Source: Phycisphaerales bacterium
Lineage (GTDB): Bacteria; Planctomycetota; Phycisphaerae; Phycisphaerales; SM1A02
DNA: 64,000 nucleotides
Direction: 5' to 3'
Assembly (NCBI GenBank): GCA_030748575.1
Contig: JASMLR010000003.1
Location: forward strand, 1-64,000
A model generated the notes under the pieces. The model was not told where the DNA came from. It searched no databases and saw only the letters and a list, made by a program, of their open reading frames with translations. Shown one piece after another: positions 28,235 through 37,172 of this stretch (within the stretch, counting starts at the first letter, position 1; each line of letters opens with the position of its first letter). The position numbers and the translations under genes were made by a program.

Positions 28235-29203
28235 TCAGTATGCCGCAGTTTCGGCGATGGCCTTTCCGATACGTTCGGCATCGGGCAGGTACTCAAGTTC
28301 AAGCTTGTAGTACGGCATGAGCGTATCGAACCCGGTGACGCGCTGCACCGGCGCCTGGAGATGCAGGAAGCACTGCTCCATGATGCGGGCCGAGAGTTCG
28401 GCGCCCACGCCACACGTCATGGGTGCCTCGTGCACGATGACGGCACGGCCGGTCTTGCGAACCGAGGTGGCCACGGTGTCCATGTCGAGTGGGTTGATCG
28501 TGCGCAAGTCGATGAGTTCAATGTCGCTTCCGGACGCCTCGATGGCGTTCATGCACTGCAGGACGGTTGCGCCCCACGACACCATGGTCATGTCGCCACC
28601 TTCGCGGACAACTCTGGCCTTGCCGATGGGCACGGTGTATTCATCCTCGGGCACTTCCTCTCGGAAGGCTCGGTAGATGCGCTTCGGCTCGAAGAAGATG
28701 ACGGGGTCCGGGTCTCGGATCGCGCTGATCAGGAGACCCTTCGCGTCGTAGGGGGACGACGGCATGACGACTTTGATGCCCGGGTTGTGACTGTAGATGG
28801 CCTCGGGGCTGTCGCTGTGCAGTTCGGGGGCATGAATGCCACCGCCGACCGGAACGCGAACGGTCATCGGCACGGTCAGGCCTGCCCGGGTGCGGGAACG
28901 CATTCGTCCGGCGTGCGTACACAACTGGTCGTATGCAGGACCGAGAAACCCTTCGAACTGGATTTCGGGCACGGGCCGAAGGCCGCCCATGGCCAGCCCG
29001 ATGGCGGTGCCAATGATGCCCGACTCCGCCAGTGGTGTGTCTACGACACGGTCACCGCCGAATCGCTCGTGCAGACCTTCGGTTGCACGAAAGACCCCGC
29101 CGTTTGCGCCGACGTCCTCGCCAAGGATGAGGACACGGTCGTCCTTCTCCAACTCCTGAGCGAGCGCCAGATTGATGGCCTGTACCAGTGTGAGATTTGC
29201 CAT
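28235..29203 (-). CDS. bkdAB: 2-oxoacid dehydrogenase E1 beta subunit
   Basis: A 322-residue transketolase-like subunit. LTLVQAINLALAQEL starts the pyrimidine-binding domain, ILGEDVGANGGVFRAT includes the Glu that activates thiamine diphosphate, and DTPLAESGIIG follows; the C-terminal domain has VHEAPMTCGVGAEL. It pairs with the adjacent E1 alpha to decarboxylate 2-oxoacids onto E2. It lies 19 nt after E1 alpha and 19 nt before E2. AAGGA precedes the ATG. Confidence 0.88.
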   Translation of the reverse strand: MANLTLVQAINLALAQELEKDDRVLILGEDVGANGGVFRATEGLHERFGGDRVVDTPLAESGIIGTAIGLAMGGLRPVPEIQFEGFLGPAYDQLCTHAGRMRSRTRAGLTVPMTVRVPVGGGIHAPELHSDSPEAIYSHNPGIKVVMPSSPYDAKGLLISAIRDPDPVIFFEPKRIYRAFREEVPEDEYTVPIGKARVVREGGDMTMVSWGATVLQCMNAIEASGSDIELIDLRTINPLDMDTVATSVRKTGRAVIVHEAPMTCGVGAELSARIMEQCFLHLQAPVQRVTGFDTLMPYYKLELEYLPDAERIGKAIAETAAY

Positions 29204-29222
29204 ATCGAGTGTGTCCTTCGCC

Positions 29223-30311
29223 TCAGGCGCCCGTGATGCCCTGCCCGAGGCTGCTCGTACGCATGCTTTGACGCTGTGCTTCGAGAACGGGCGGTGTGTC
29301 TGCGTACATCCAGTTGAAGATGTCATCGGTCGTGGGGGGTTCGATGCCTTCGGCTCGCTTCACGATGGACGACACGGTCGCTTCATTCTCCGCCCGTTGG
29401 GCCTGCTCCTGATTCTCATCCCACAGGTCGCGGTGTTCGAGCCAGTTGCGAAGCCGAATCATCGGATCGCGGCCCTTCCATGCGTCGACTTCCGCCTGAT
29501 CGCGATACCGGCGTGCATCGTCCGCTGTGGTGTGGTCGCCGAGTCTGTAGGTGATGGCTTCAATGAAGGTCGGGCGGTTCTCGGTACGCGCTCGATCGGC
29601 GGCATCGCGAACCACCTTCACCATGGCGAAGAGATCGTTGCCGTCGACCTGCACGCTGTGCATTCCGTAGGCCAGGCCCCGCTGCGCGATCGTCGGCGCG
29701 GAGCACTGGATCTTGGTGGGAACCGAAATGGCCCAGGAGTTGTTCTGGCACACGAAGACGACCGGGAGATCAAGATTGGCCGAGAAGTTCATGGCCTCAT
29801 GGAAGTCGCCTTCGCTCGTCGCTCCGTCGCCGAAGAACGTGCAGGCAATGCCGCCGTCGCCGCGGTACTTGCTCGCCCAGGCGAGACCCGCCGCGTGCAA
29901 CATCTGTGTGCCGATCGGAATAGCCAGCGGCGTGGCCTTCACCGGAATGTGGTTGCCTCGCTCATCGCCCATCCAGTGCAGCAGGATCTTCTCGGGATCC
30001 ACGCCGCGCCAGAAGAGGCCGGCATTCTCGCGGTAGCAGGTGACGAGCCAGTCTGAGTCCTCCAGCGCGTATGCGGCGCCGAGCGACGTGGCCTCCTGGC
30101 CGCGATTCTCCGGATACGTGCCCATGCGTCCCGACCGCTGCAGCTTGAAGGCAATCTCATCGAAGTGTCGGCACATGGTCATGTGCCGGTACAAGGCAAC
30201 GACGTCCGCGTCGGGGATCAGCCCCTCTCCCATCGACTCATCGAACACGCCGTGTTCGTCGAGGATTGAAACGCGCTCGATCGTGGTCTCAAAGGCGCAG
30301 TCAACCGGCAT
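29223..30311 (-). CDS. bkdAA: 2-oxoacid dehydrogenase E1 alpha subunit
   Basis: A 362-residue thiamine-diphosphate-binding subunit. The GDGATSEGDFHEAMNFSANLDLPVVFVCQNN region holds the ThDP/Mg motif (GDG...NN), with the catalytic His region in AITYRLGDHTTADDA. YPENRGQEATSLGAAYAL is typical of branched-chain/pyruvate E1 alpha. Its start overlaps the leucine dehydrogenase 3' end by 11 nt, so keto acid production and oxidation are translationally linked. This supports the branched-chain assignment. AGAGGAG precedes the ATG. Confidence 0.87.
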   Translation of the reverse strand: MPVDCAFETTIERVSILDEHGVFDESMGEGLIPDADVVALYRHMTMCRHFDEIAFKLQRSGRMGTYPENRGQEATSLGAAYALEDSDWLVTCYRENAGLFWRGVDPEKILLHWMGDERGNHIPVKATPLAIPIGTQMLHAAGLAWASKYRGDGGIACTFFGDGATSEGDFHEAMNFSANLDLPVVFVCQNNSWAISVPTKIQCSAPTIAQRGLAYGMHSVQVDGNDLFAMVKVVRDAADRARTENRPTFIEAITYRLGDHTTADDARRYRDQAEVDAWKGRDPMIRLRNWLEHRDLWDENQEQAQRAENEATVSSIVKRAEGIEPPTTDDIFNWMYADTPPVLEAQRQSMRTSSLGQGITGA

Positions 30312-31374
30312 GGACCGTCTCCTCTTTGCTCGCGGGATCTTCCGCGATGCGCTGCCGCGCGATCTCAATAGCCGCATGGTGCGGAGACGCGGCAGATCTC
30401 GCACGCTCAAGAATCTCAATAGTTGTGTCTTCGATGCCGTCGTTGCGGCGATCGAGTTCCTCGCGACTCATGCCCAGCCACAGCCCGGCGAGCCAGATGA
30501 GCCCTCCCGCGTTGACGACGAAGTCGGGTGCGTACAGGATGCCCCGTTCCGCCAGGGCCGCCGCGTCGCGCTCGGGGTCGACGAGGATGTTGTTCGCGGC
30601 GCCGCAGACGATGGACGCACGAAGTCGCCTGATCTCGTCGGGGCCGATGACGGCTCCAAGGGCGCAAGGCGCGAGCATGTCGCACTGGGCTTGCAGAATT
30701 GACGACGGGTCGGAGACTTCTGCGCCAAAGGCGTCGACGGCGTCTCGCACCCGATCCGCATTGATGTCCGCGACGATGAGTTTGGCGCCGGCCGTATGGA
30801 GAATGCGGCAGAGATCCATGCCGACGTGGCCCAGTCCCTGGACGGCAACCGTCATGCCGTCGAAGTCCGCCTGCCGCCCGAGATGTTGCAGGCACGCCTT
30901 CATTCCGTTGAACGTGCCCTTGGCTGTGAATGGCGAGGGGTCACCGCCGGATGCGACAGTCTCGCCGCCCATGACGTGATTGGTCTCCAACGCCATCCAG
31001 TCGATGAACTGTGGGTCGATGCCGACGTCTTCGGCGGCGATGTAGTCGCCCGACAGCGTGTCGACGAAGCGTCCCATGGCTCTCGCTTCGGCCTGAGTTC
31101 GGGGGAGACCCGACTCCGGGAGCAGAATGACACTCTTGGCGCCGCCCATCGGCAGGTTGGCGCACGCGGCCTTGTAGGACATGCCCTCGGAGAGTCGAAG
31201 GACATCAAACAGGGCTTCTTCTTCGGTGGCGTAGTGCCACCGCCGCGTGCCTCCAAGCGCAGAGCCGCGTCTGGTGGAGTGGATGGCGATGATGGCGCGC
31301 AGGCCCGTGTCAGCGTCCTGATGGAAACAGACGCGTTCGTGACCACGCTCAATCATCTGGCCAAAGGTGTTCAT
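30301..31374 (-). CDS. Leucine/valine dehydrogenase (Glu/Leu/Phe/Val dehydrogenase family)
   Basis: A 357-residue NAD-dependent dehydrogenase that oxidatively deaminates branched-chain amino acids. The catalytic region has SALGGTRRWHY, MSYKAACANLPMGGAKSVI with both conserved lysines, and DVGIDPQFIDWM. The NAD domain has VQGLGHVGMDL. The length of about 360 fits leucine/valine dehydrogenase rather than glutamate dehydrogenase (about 450). It lies between acyl-CoA dehydrogenase and the E1 alpha gene. AAGGA lies 7 nt before the ATG. Confidence 0.88.
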   Translation of the reverse strand: MNTFGQMIERGHERVCFHQDADTGLRAIIAIHSTRRGSALGGTRRWHYATEEEALFDVLRLSEGMSYKAACANLPMGGAKSVILLPESGLPRTQAEARAMGRFVDTLSGDYIAAEDVGIDPQFIDWMALETNHVMGGETVASGGDPSPFTAKGTFNGMKACLQHLGRQADFDGMTVAVQGLGHVGMDLCRILHTAGAKLIVADINADRVRDAVDAFGAEVSDPSSILQAQCDMLAPCALGAVIGPDEIRRLRASIVCGAANNILVDPERDAAALAERGILYAPDFVVNAGGLIWLAGLWLGMSREELDRRNDGIEDTTIEILERARSAASPHHAAIEIARQRIAEDPASKEETVHAG

Positions 31375-31402
31375 GGCGATCCTTCCTCCTGACGTGCCAG
31401 CG

Positions 31403-33358
31403 TCAGCTGCTTTCTCCAAAGACGGACTGGAACTCTCTCGCCAGCGATCCAGATCCGAACTGGGGAATGTACTCGTCATCAGTGGCCCTGCCGCGTCCTC
31501 TGGCTTCATCCACCGGAGTCTTCTCGGGAATGAAGTACTCGCCGTGAGGCATGGAGGGCAGTTCGCTCCAGGCGGCGTCGGCGCACTTCTGCATCGTGTC
31601 GTCCGTGTTCTCGCGGAGCGCACGAAGCTCGTTACGGATCTCATGGGCGCCCATCGCGATGCAGTGGTCCACGATGGCCTCGTCGTGTTCAAGTGCGGCC
31701 CCGTCCAGACCGTTGCGGAGATCGCGATCGAACTTCGAGAGGACGCAGGACATTGCGTGCAGCCAGATGACCGACCAGCTGAGCCGCCGCTGGATCATCT
31801 GGCGGGTCACCAACTGCTCGTCATGCTCCTTGAAGGCCATCTTGACCTGGTGGCTGAACTCTCGCGTCAGTGCCTCAAGCTCGTCGGCATGAGCGCGAAG
31901 TGACGGATGCATGGCAGAGATCGTCGGCGCCGCAGGCCGTATGCCCGCAAAGAGCTGCATGCCGATCTTGAAGGCGTCGCCCATGTGCTTCATGGGCGAA
32001 GCCTTGATGCCGAGCATCCACTCGCCCAACTGCTTGGAGCCGTAGGCGAACACAAACGAGTGCATCACTTCGTTGGCGCCTTCGACGATCACATTGATGC
32101 GTGAATCACGCCACAGTCGTTCGACGACGTTCTCCGTCATGTACCCCTCGCCGCCCATGATCTGCAAGGCATGGTCGCACGTGCGGAAGCCGAGTTCGGA
32201 ACAGAAGATCTTGCAGATCGCCGTTTCGAGCATGATGTCCTCGTCACCGCGGTCGACGATGCCGGTGGTCATGTACAACATGGCGTCCATCGCATAGCAA
32301 TAGGTGGCCATCGTGGCGAGTCGATCCCGGACGAGGTCAAACTCCCCAATGGCGCGATCAAACTGATACCGGGTCTGCGCCCACTTGAGTGCCTGCTTGT
32401 AGGCCGACCAGCCGGCGCCGACCATGCCGGCGGAGAGCGTGCATCGCCCGTAATTCAGGCAGGTGAGCGCCACATTGAGCCCCAGACCTTCCTTGTGAAG
32501 CAGGTTGGCGCGAGGCACTTTGACGTTGGTGAAGCGGATCCTCGCCTGCCACGTTCCCCTGATGCCACACTTGGCTCGGTTGCGGCTGAAGATGTCGATG
32601 CCTTCCATGTCCGGCGTGACGATGACGGCGGTGATCTTGTCCTTCTCCTTGCCCGTTCGAGGATCGACAATCCGCTGCTTGGCCATGACAGTGAACATGC
32701 CGGAGAGTGCGCCCGACGTAGCCCACTTCTTTTCGCCGTTGAGGATGTAGTGCTCTCCATCCTCGGTCACTTCACACCGCGCCTCCTGGCCTCCGGCGTC
32801 GCAGCCGACATTGGGCTCGGACAGGCAGAACGCGCTCAACATGTCCTTGGAGATCCGTGGGAGCCAGTACTGCTTCTGCTCCTCCGTTCCAAACAGGTTG
32901 ATAGCCCCGCATCCGATCGACTGGTGCGCCGAGACCATGACCGCCGTGGATCCGCACGTTCGGCCGATGCGGTCGAGCACGCGGTTGTAGGACGTGATGC
33001 CAAAGCCACCCCCTCCGTACTCCTGAGGGACGATCATGCCCATGACGCCGATCTCGAAGAGCCGCTTGATCGCCCAGTGCGGGATCTCCTGGTCGCGATC
33101 AACTTCGGTCGAGGGGTGCTCTGTTTTGAGGTACTCGTCGAGTTCGGCCAGGAGTTGGTCGCACCGCGCCGTTTCCTCGGCAGAGACCTCCGGGAACGGA
33201 AAGATGCTCTCTTCCCGGTAGTTTCCCCAGAAGAGGTTCTTGATGAACCCCATGGTTTCCGGGTCAGGGCCGAGCATCTCCTCGGCTGCCTTGATCTGCT
33301 TCTTGTCCTTCTCGGAGACGTTCTTGAGACTGTCTGCAAGCGAAGGTTTCGTTGTCAT
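31403..33358 (-). CDS. Long acyl-CoA dehydrogenase (VLCAD/ACAD9-like domain layout)
   Basis: A 651-residue flavoprotein. N-terminal helices, then FCLSEPNVGCDAGGQEARCEV and KKWATSGALSG around the FAD, then the helical domain with ALQIMGGEGYMTENVVERLWRDSRINVIVEGANEV, where the Glu in VEGANE is the likely catalytic base. About 180 extra C-terminal residues match the length of VLCAD/ACAD9-like enzymes. It should oxidise acyl-CoAs to enoyl-CoAs, delivering electrons to ETF. Genome context suggests branched acyl-CoA, while the long layout suggests broader substrates; I leave this open. GGAG precedes the ATG. Confidence 0.88.
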   Translation of the reverse strand: MTTKPSLADSLKNVSEKDKKQIKAAEEMLGPDPETMGFIKNLFWGNYREESIFPFPEVSAEETARCDQLLAELDEYLKTEHPSTEVDRDQEIPHWAIKRLFEIGVMGMIVPQEYGGGGFGITSYNRVLDRIGRTCGSTAVMVSAHQSIGCGAINLFGTEEQKQYWLPRISKDMLSAFCLSEPNVGCDAGGQEARCEVTEDGEHYILNGEKKWATSGALSGMFTVMAKQRIVDPRTGKEKDKITAVIVTPDMEGIDIFSRNRAKCGIRGTWQARIRFTNVKVPRANLLHKEGLGLNVALTCLNYGRCTLSAGMVGAGWSAYKQALKWAQTRYQFDRAIGEFDLVRDRLATMATYCYAMDAMLYMTTGIVDRGDEDIMLETAICKIFCSELGFRTCDHALQIMGGEGYMTENVVERLWRDSRINVIVEGANEVMHSFVFAYGSKQLGEWMLGIKASPMKHMGDAFKIGMQLFAGIRPAAPTISAMHPSLRAHADELEALTREFSHQVKMAFKEHDEQLVTRQMIQRRLSWSVIWLHAMSCVLSKFDRDLRNGLDGAALEHDEAIVDHCIAMGAHEIRNELRALRENTDDTMQKCADAAWSELPSMPHGEYFIPEKTPVDEARGRGRATDDEYIPQFGSGSLAREFQSVFGESS

Positions 33359-33388
33359 ATCAGGCTCCAGTGCGGCGATGATCGATGG

Positions 33389-34264
33389 TCATTGAGCGGG
33401 GTTGAGAAACGCGTGCAGCAGCCCGCGTGTGTGTTCGGTGTTCCGGAGTGAGACGAGCCCCTCCCGCTCCATCTCCAGCCCTTCGGGAAGGCCGTCCTTG
33501 ACGCCGGTGGCGACGCAGTGGGCGACGATCTTCCCCGCCTCGGTGGCGGCGGGATCGTGGCGAATGTGGTCGACCGCCGCGAGGAGCATCTCCTCGTCGC
33601 AGGAAGCGATGGTTCGGGGAAGGTCGGTGGGGTCGAGGGTGGCGGCCAGGTCCACACACGCTTGCTCAAGCGCGTCGGGGTCATCCACCGTGGCGTCCAC
33701 GAGATCCTCCGGCAGCTCGGAACTGAGAAACGGTTTGCCTGCTGCCATGGCGGGGAGGCTGACGTCGGGCGGCACCCGTGCCGGCATCAGTTGGGTGCCT
33801 CCCCAGCCGGGCACGAGTCCCAGCGAGGCTTCGGGAAGCCCGATCGGGTACGGCTTGCCACGCATGGATGTCACGCAGGCGACCACGCCGTGGCAGTGCA
33901 TCGCCAGCTCCAGTCCTCCCCCGAGTGTGGCGCCGCAGACGGCTGCGATGACAGGGAAAGGCAGCGAGGCGATCCGGCCGAAGACCCGTTGGCCCTCAGC
34001 CAGGTAGGCCTCGAGTTCGTCATCAGACAGGCTGTCGATCTCCTTGAGGTCGGCGCCTGCCACCCAGACCCGCTGGTCCCGGCTTCGAATGATCACCATT
34101 GAGGGAGGCGAGGCCTCGAGCGCGTCGATGGTTGCGTCCAGCCGCGCCAGCATGACGCGGTCCATGACGACGACGCTCTGGTGCGGGGCCTCCAGCCACA
34201 CGACCGCGGCGCCGTCTGGCCTTCGATCCAGGGCAAAGGCGGCGGTGGGTGATGCGGTGGTCAT
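33389..34264 (-). CDS. Enoyl-CoA hydratase/isomerase family protein
   Basis: A 291-residue crotonase-fold protein. VAGADLKEIDSL is the CoA-binding and oxyanion loop, CGATLGGGLELAMHC the second with a Glu in place, and LPEASLGLVPGWGGTQL holds the other active-site Glu. Both catalytic glutamates suggest a true hydratase. The C-terminal part is shorter and more divergent than in simple hydratases. ATG 34264 has GGAG about 10 nt upstream. An in-frame ATG at 34420 with a good GGAGG could add 52 residues, but those look non-coding. Confidence 0.8.
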   Translation of the reverse strand: MTTASPTAAFALDRRPDGAAVVWLEAPHQSVVVMDRVMLARLDATIDALEASPPSMVIIRSRDQRVWVAGADLKEIDSLSDDELEAYLAEGQRVFGRIASLPFPVIAAVCGATLGGGLELAMHCHGVVACVTSMRGKPYPIGLPEASLGLVPGWGGTQLMPARVPPDVSLPAMAAGKPFLSSELPEDLVDATVDDPDALEQACVDLAATLDPTDLPRTIASCDEEMLLAAVDHIRHDPAATEAGKIVAHCVATGVKDGLPEGLEMEREGLVSLRNTEHTRGLLHAFLNPAQ

Positions 34265-34596
34265 GTGTCGAATACTCCGAGAGGGGCCGATGGCTGAAAC
34301 ACTCAGAAGCAGAGGGCCGCGCTTCCAGGAAACAGGGGGCTGCATTGTGTCAGTCGCTTCCGGGGGCGGACGACCCGTCCAGCGGCCTGAAAGAGGCTTG
34401 GCGCCTCTCTCCTCAGCCATAACAGGGACCTCCAGGGCCCTATTTGACTTCGGCCACCCATGGTAGCACGAATGCCCCCGATTGGGGGTCATCCACTGCC
34501 GGTCCCCTCTGCCCTGAGCGGAGCCCGGAGCGGAGAAAACTGCTGTGTGGCAAGCGGTTGCGGGGTGGCGGTGGTCGAATGACGCCGGGGAGGGCA
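34265..34596 (-). other. 332-bp gap with two short hairpins and an unused start signal
   Basis: No convincing gene lies here. It holds an AGAGGC/GCCTCT hairpin (34392-34408), CCCCC/GGGGG around 34473-34486, and a GGAGG plus ATG at 34420 in frame with the following hydratase. The hairpin lies just after that ATG, which could be a leader or attenuator of the catabolic genes, but the evidence is weak. Confidence 0.4.
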
Positions 34597-35340
34597 TCAG
34601 CCCCCGTACAGCGGCCGCAACCGGGCCTGGGCTTCGTCTCCGGCGATGATCCGGGCTGAGTGTTCGGCGCCCCGCTCAAGCATCTCCGGGTCAAGCGAGC
34701 CGTCCAGCGCGTTGAGCCACTGCTTGGTGACGGCGATGGCGTCGCGTCCGCCCGTGGCCAGTTTCGCCGCCATGGCGACCGTCTGCTCCGTCAGGTCGTT
34801 CGGCTCATGCAGCGCGTCGACCAGCCCCATGGCCAGGGCCGCTTCACCAGTCACCGTTCCGCCCTGGAGGAGCATCGCGCGGGCCGGTCCAGCACCAATT
34901 TTCCGAATGAGCCACGGCGCCACGACTGCCGGACACACGCCGAGTGTGACCTCCGGATATCCGAGCTTGGCCTCCGGGTGCGTCACGGCGAAGTCCGTCA
35001 CGGCGGCGAGACCGCACCCGCCGCCGATTGCAGCGCCGTGGATCCGGGCGATCGTGGGTACAGCCAACTGGCGTATGCGTCCTGTCGCGGTGGCCAGGCG
35101 GCGGAGCATTCCGCCCATGGCCTCGGCGTCATCAAGAACACCGCGGAGGTCCATGCCTGCGCAGAAGCAGGGGCCCCGACCGGCGATGATCAGTACCCGC
35201 ATTGTGTCATCGGACTCCAGCGCGTCCAGAGACCCATGCATCGCCTCGATCAACGCCGCTGAGAGGGCGTTCCGCTTCTCCGGCCGGTTCAACTCCAGCG
35301 TGACGATGCCTTCGTGCCGTGTGGTTTCGATCAAGGACAT
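34597..35340 (-). CDS. Methylglutaconyl-CoA hydratase-like enoyl-CoA hydratase
   Basis: A 247-residue crotonase-fold protein. FCAGMDLRGVL and IHGAAIGGGCGLAAVTDFA form the oxyanion hole. The first catalytic Glu position is Gly, while the second is kept in GYPEVTLGVCPAVVAPWLIRKIG. That PEV.LG..PAV..P pattern is typical of 3-methylglutaconyl-CoA hydratases (LiuC/AUH type) of leucine breakdown. This agrees with the leucine dehydrogenase and keto acid dehydrogenase downstream. No Shine-Dalgarno is present; TATCCT ends 6 nt before the ATG. Confidence 0.8.
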   Translation of the reverse strand: MSLIETTRHEGIVTLELNRPEKRNALSAALIEAMHGSLDALESDDTMRVLIIAGRGPCFCAGMDLRGVLDDAEAMGGMLRRLATATGRIRQLAVPTIARIHGAAIGGGCGLAAVTDFAVTHPEAKLGYPEVTLGVCPAVVAPWLIRKIGAGPARAMLLQGGTVTGEAALAMGLVDALHEPNDLTEQTVAMAAKLATGGRDAIAVTKQWLNALDGSLDPEMLERGAEHSARIIAGDEAQARLRPLYGG

Positions 35341-35346
35341 GGCGGA

Positions 35347-35352
35347 AGGATA
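35347..35352 (-). promoter_or_regulatory. Putative -10 box for a leaderless hydratase transcript
   Basis: On the minus strand TATCCT, preceded by G, ends 6 nt before the ATG at 35340 and there is no Shine-Dalgarno. It would start transcription of the catabolic block. Confidence 0.45.
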
Positions 35353-35380
35353 CGTCCGGCGTGGCCCCGCCGGGGAGCAC

Positions 35381-36208
35381 TCACGACCAGGGCGTCCCAA
35401 GCAGCGTCCGAAGCGCGTCTCCCGGTCGGTCATGCCGCAGCAGACTCTCGCCAATAAGGAACCGCCGCACACCGTGCCGCACCATGCGTTCGACATCCGC
35501 TGAAGAGGCGATCCCCGACTCGGTGACGAGAATGTCGCGGTGATCCTCAACCAGTTCCAGCATCCGAGTGGTGTGGCTGAGGTCCGTCGTCATCGTCTTG
35601 AGATTTCGATTGTTGATGCCGAGCAGCATGTAGCCGGGGTGAGGAAACCCGACATGCCGGCGAACCCTCAGGAGGTTCTCGATGTCGTGCACCTCCACCA
35701 GTGCGGTCATGTCCAGTTCATGGGCGAGGATCAGCATGTCCATGAGTTGGCCTTCGGAGAGGCACTCGGAGATGAGCAGAATCGCGTCTGCACCGGCTGC
35801 GCGGGATTCCCAGATCTGCCAGGTATCGACCAGAAAGTCCTTGCGGAGTACCGGGATCCTGACGGCTTCCTTGATCCTGCCGATCGTTTCGAGCGATCCA
35901 CCGAAGAACCGCTCATCGGTCAGGCAGGAGATCGCGACCGCCCCCGCGTTTTCGTACTGTAGAGCGATGTCCACAGGGTCGAAGTCCGCGCGAATCTCAC
36001 CGGCCGAAGGGCTTCGGCGTTTGACTTCGGCGATGACGTTGACGCCGCCGGGCCCGCTGCCCGTTGCGACAGCTGCGAAGAAGTTCCGCGGCAACGATGT
36101 TTCCGCCACCCGCTCGCGGAGTTCCTCAAGCGGGCAGGCGCCGCGGCGAGTCTCAATCTCGGCACGCTTGTGCTCGACAATGGCCTTGAGAGTGGGTGGA
36201 GTCGTCAT
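35381..36208 (-). CDS. trpC: Indole-3-glycerol-phosphate synthase
   Basis: A 275-residue TIM-barrel enzyme of tryptophan synthesis. Landmarks are NVIAEVKRRSPSAGEIR with catalytic Lys, DERFFGGSLE, PVLRKDFLVD with catalytic Lys, ALVEVHD, GINNRNLKT and VTESGI. No other trp synthesis gene is adjacent, but trpS lies 1 kb away. The ATG has no Shine-Dalgarno and overlaps, head to head, the start codon of the CPBP protease gene. Length and N-terminus (LKAIVEHKRAEIE) support this start. Confidence 0.95.
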   Translation of the reverse strand: MTTPPTLKAIVEHKRAEIETRRGACPLEELRERVAETSLPRNFFAAVATGSGPGGVNVIAEVKRRSPSAGEIRADFDPVDIALQYENAGAVAISCLTDERFFGGSLETIGRIKEAVRIPVLRKDFLVDTWQIWESRAAGADAILLISECLSEGQLMDMLILAHELDMTALVEVHDIENLLRVRRHVGFPHPGYMLLGINNRNLKTMTTDLSHTTRMLELVEDHRDILVTESGIASSADVERMVRHGVRRFLIGESLLRHDRPGDALRTLLGTPWS

Positions 36209-37145
36209 GGTGGTTGGCTTTGTGGCGGCCCCGGCAGCAGGCAGGGTAGCCGCCGCGCCGACCGCGGGGGACTCGGTGGCGTCCGGCCCTTCGTGGATCC
36301 CCGTGATTGTCGGCGGCCTCGCTGCAGCGGTGTTCGCAGGGTCGGGCTGGTGGCGCATTCGACGTGTGCCGGTGCGGCCGTGGCGATTCGGCCCGGGAAC
36401 GGGGCTGGCCACCTTTGCGTTGGCCGTGCTGGTCGGCGCCATCGCGGCGTCCGTGGCCGAGGCCGTGATGGGTGCGGAGCCGGACCCATCGGGCCCTGTT
36501 TCAATGCTGCTTCCCATCATGCTGGTGGCCTGGGTAGCGCAGTTGGCGACCGCCGCGTGCCTTCCATGGGTCCGGGGTTTCGTGGAACCCGATCACCACA
36601 GCGGCGACGGCCGCATGCCCAGACGAGGTTCGGTCTGCCCGGACAGGCGGCGGCCCCGTTGGGCTGCGGGTGTTCTGGGCGTGGTCGGGCTGGCACTCTT
36701 CTGGCCCATGACGCTTGCGGTCGCGATGATCGCGGGCCTGTTGTGGCAGTCACTGACCGGGCATGCACCCTCGGAGATTGCGCACACGGTCCTTGCCCAA
36801 CTGGCGGCCGAGGGTCCGACGGCGGCCACGATTGCAACCTCGGCTGCGCTGGTCGTTCTTCCGGCGATCGTCGAAGAGGTGCTCTATCGCGGCCTGCTAC
36901 AGGAGTCGTTCCGCCGAGCCAAACTCTTCAGCAGTGGGAACCCGTGGCACTCCATCGTGCTGGCGAGCCTCATCTTCACGGCGATGCACGTCGGGGCAGT
37001 GGAACCCCATGCGCTGGCAGGCCTGTTTGTGCTCTCGTTGGGCTTCGGGTGGGCCTACGCGCGAACAGGTAGGCTCACTGCATCGATCACCATGCACATG
37101 GCGTTCAATGCCGGGAACATCCTGCTGGCAGTGTTCTGGGTTTGA
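36207..37145 (+). CDS. CPBP family intramembrane glutamic endopeptidase
   Basis: A 312-residue membrane protein with about seven hydrophobic segments. The CPBP (Abi/Rce1-like) catalytic residues are visible: EEVLYRGLLQESF (EExxxR), FTAMHVGA (His), and HMAFNAGN (HxxxN) near the end. Such proteins cleave membrane-linked peptides or act in self-immunity; the target here is unknown. The start ATG has GGTGGAG 6 nt upstream, a better signal than trpC has. It ends 36 bp before trpS. Confidence 0.83.
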   Translation: MVVGFVAAPAAGRVAAAPTAGDSVASGPSWIPVIVGGLAAAVFAGSGWWRIRRVPVRPWRFGPGTGLATFALAVLVGAIAASVAEAVMGAEPDPSGPVSMLLPIMLVAWVAQLATAACLPWVRGFVEPDHHSGDGRMPRRGSVCPDRRRPRWAAGVLGVVGLALFWPMTLAVAMIAGLLWQSLTGHAPSEIAHTVLAQLAAEGPTAATIATSAALVVLPAIVEEVLYRGLLQESFRRAKLFSSGNPWHSIVLASLIFTAMHVGAVEPHALAGLFVLSLGFGWAYARTGRLTASITMHMAFNAGNILLAVFWV

Positions 37146-37166
37146 GCCTCCGCTGCGCTCCCTCGG

Positions 37167-37172
37167 TATCCT
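37167..37172 (+). promoter_or_regulatory. Putative extended -10 box (GGTATCCT) for leaderless trpS
   Basis: TATCCT preceded by GG ends 9 nt before the trpS ATG, with TTGAGC 19 nt upstream as a weak -35. There is no Shine-Dalgarno. Confidence 0.5.
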
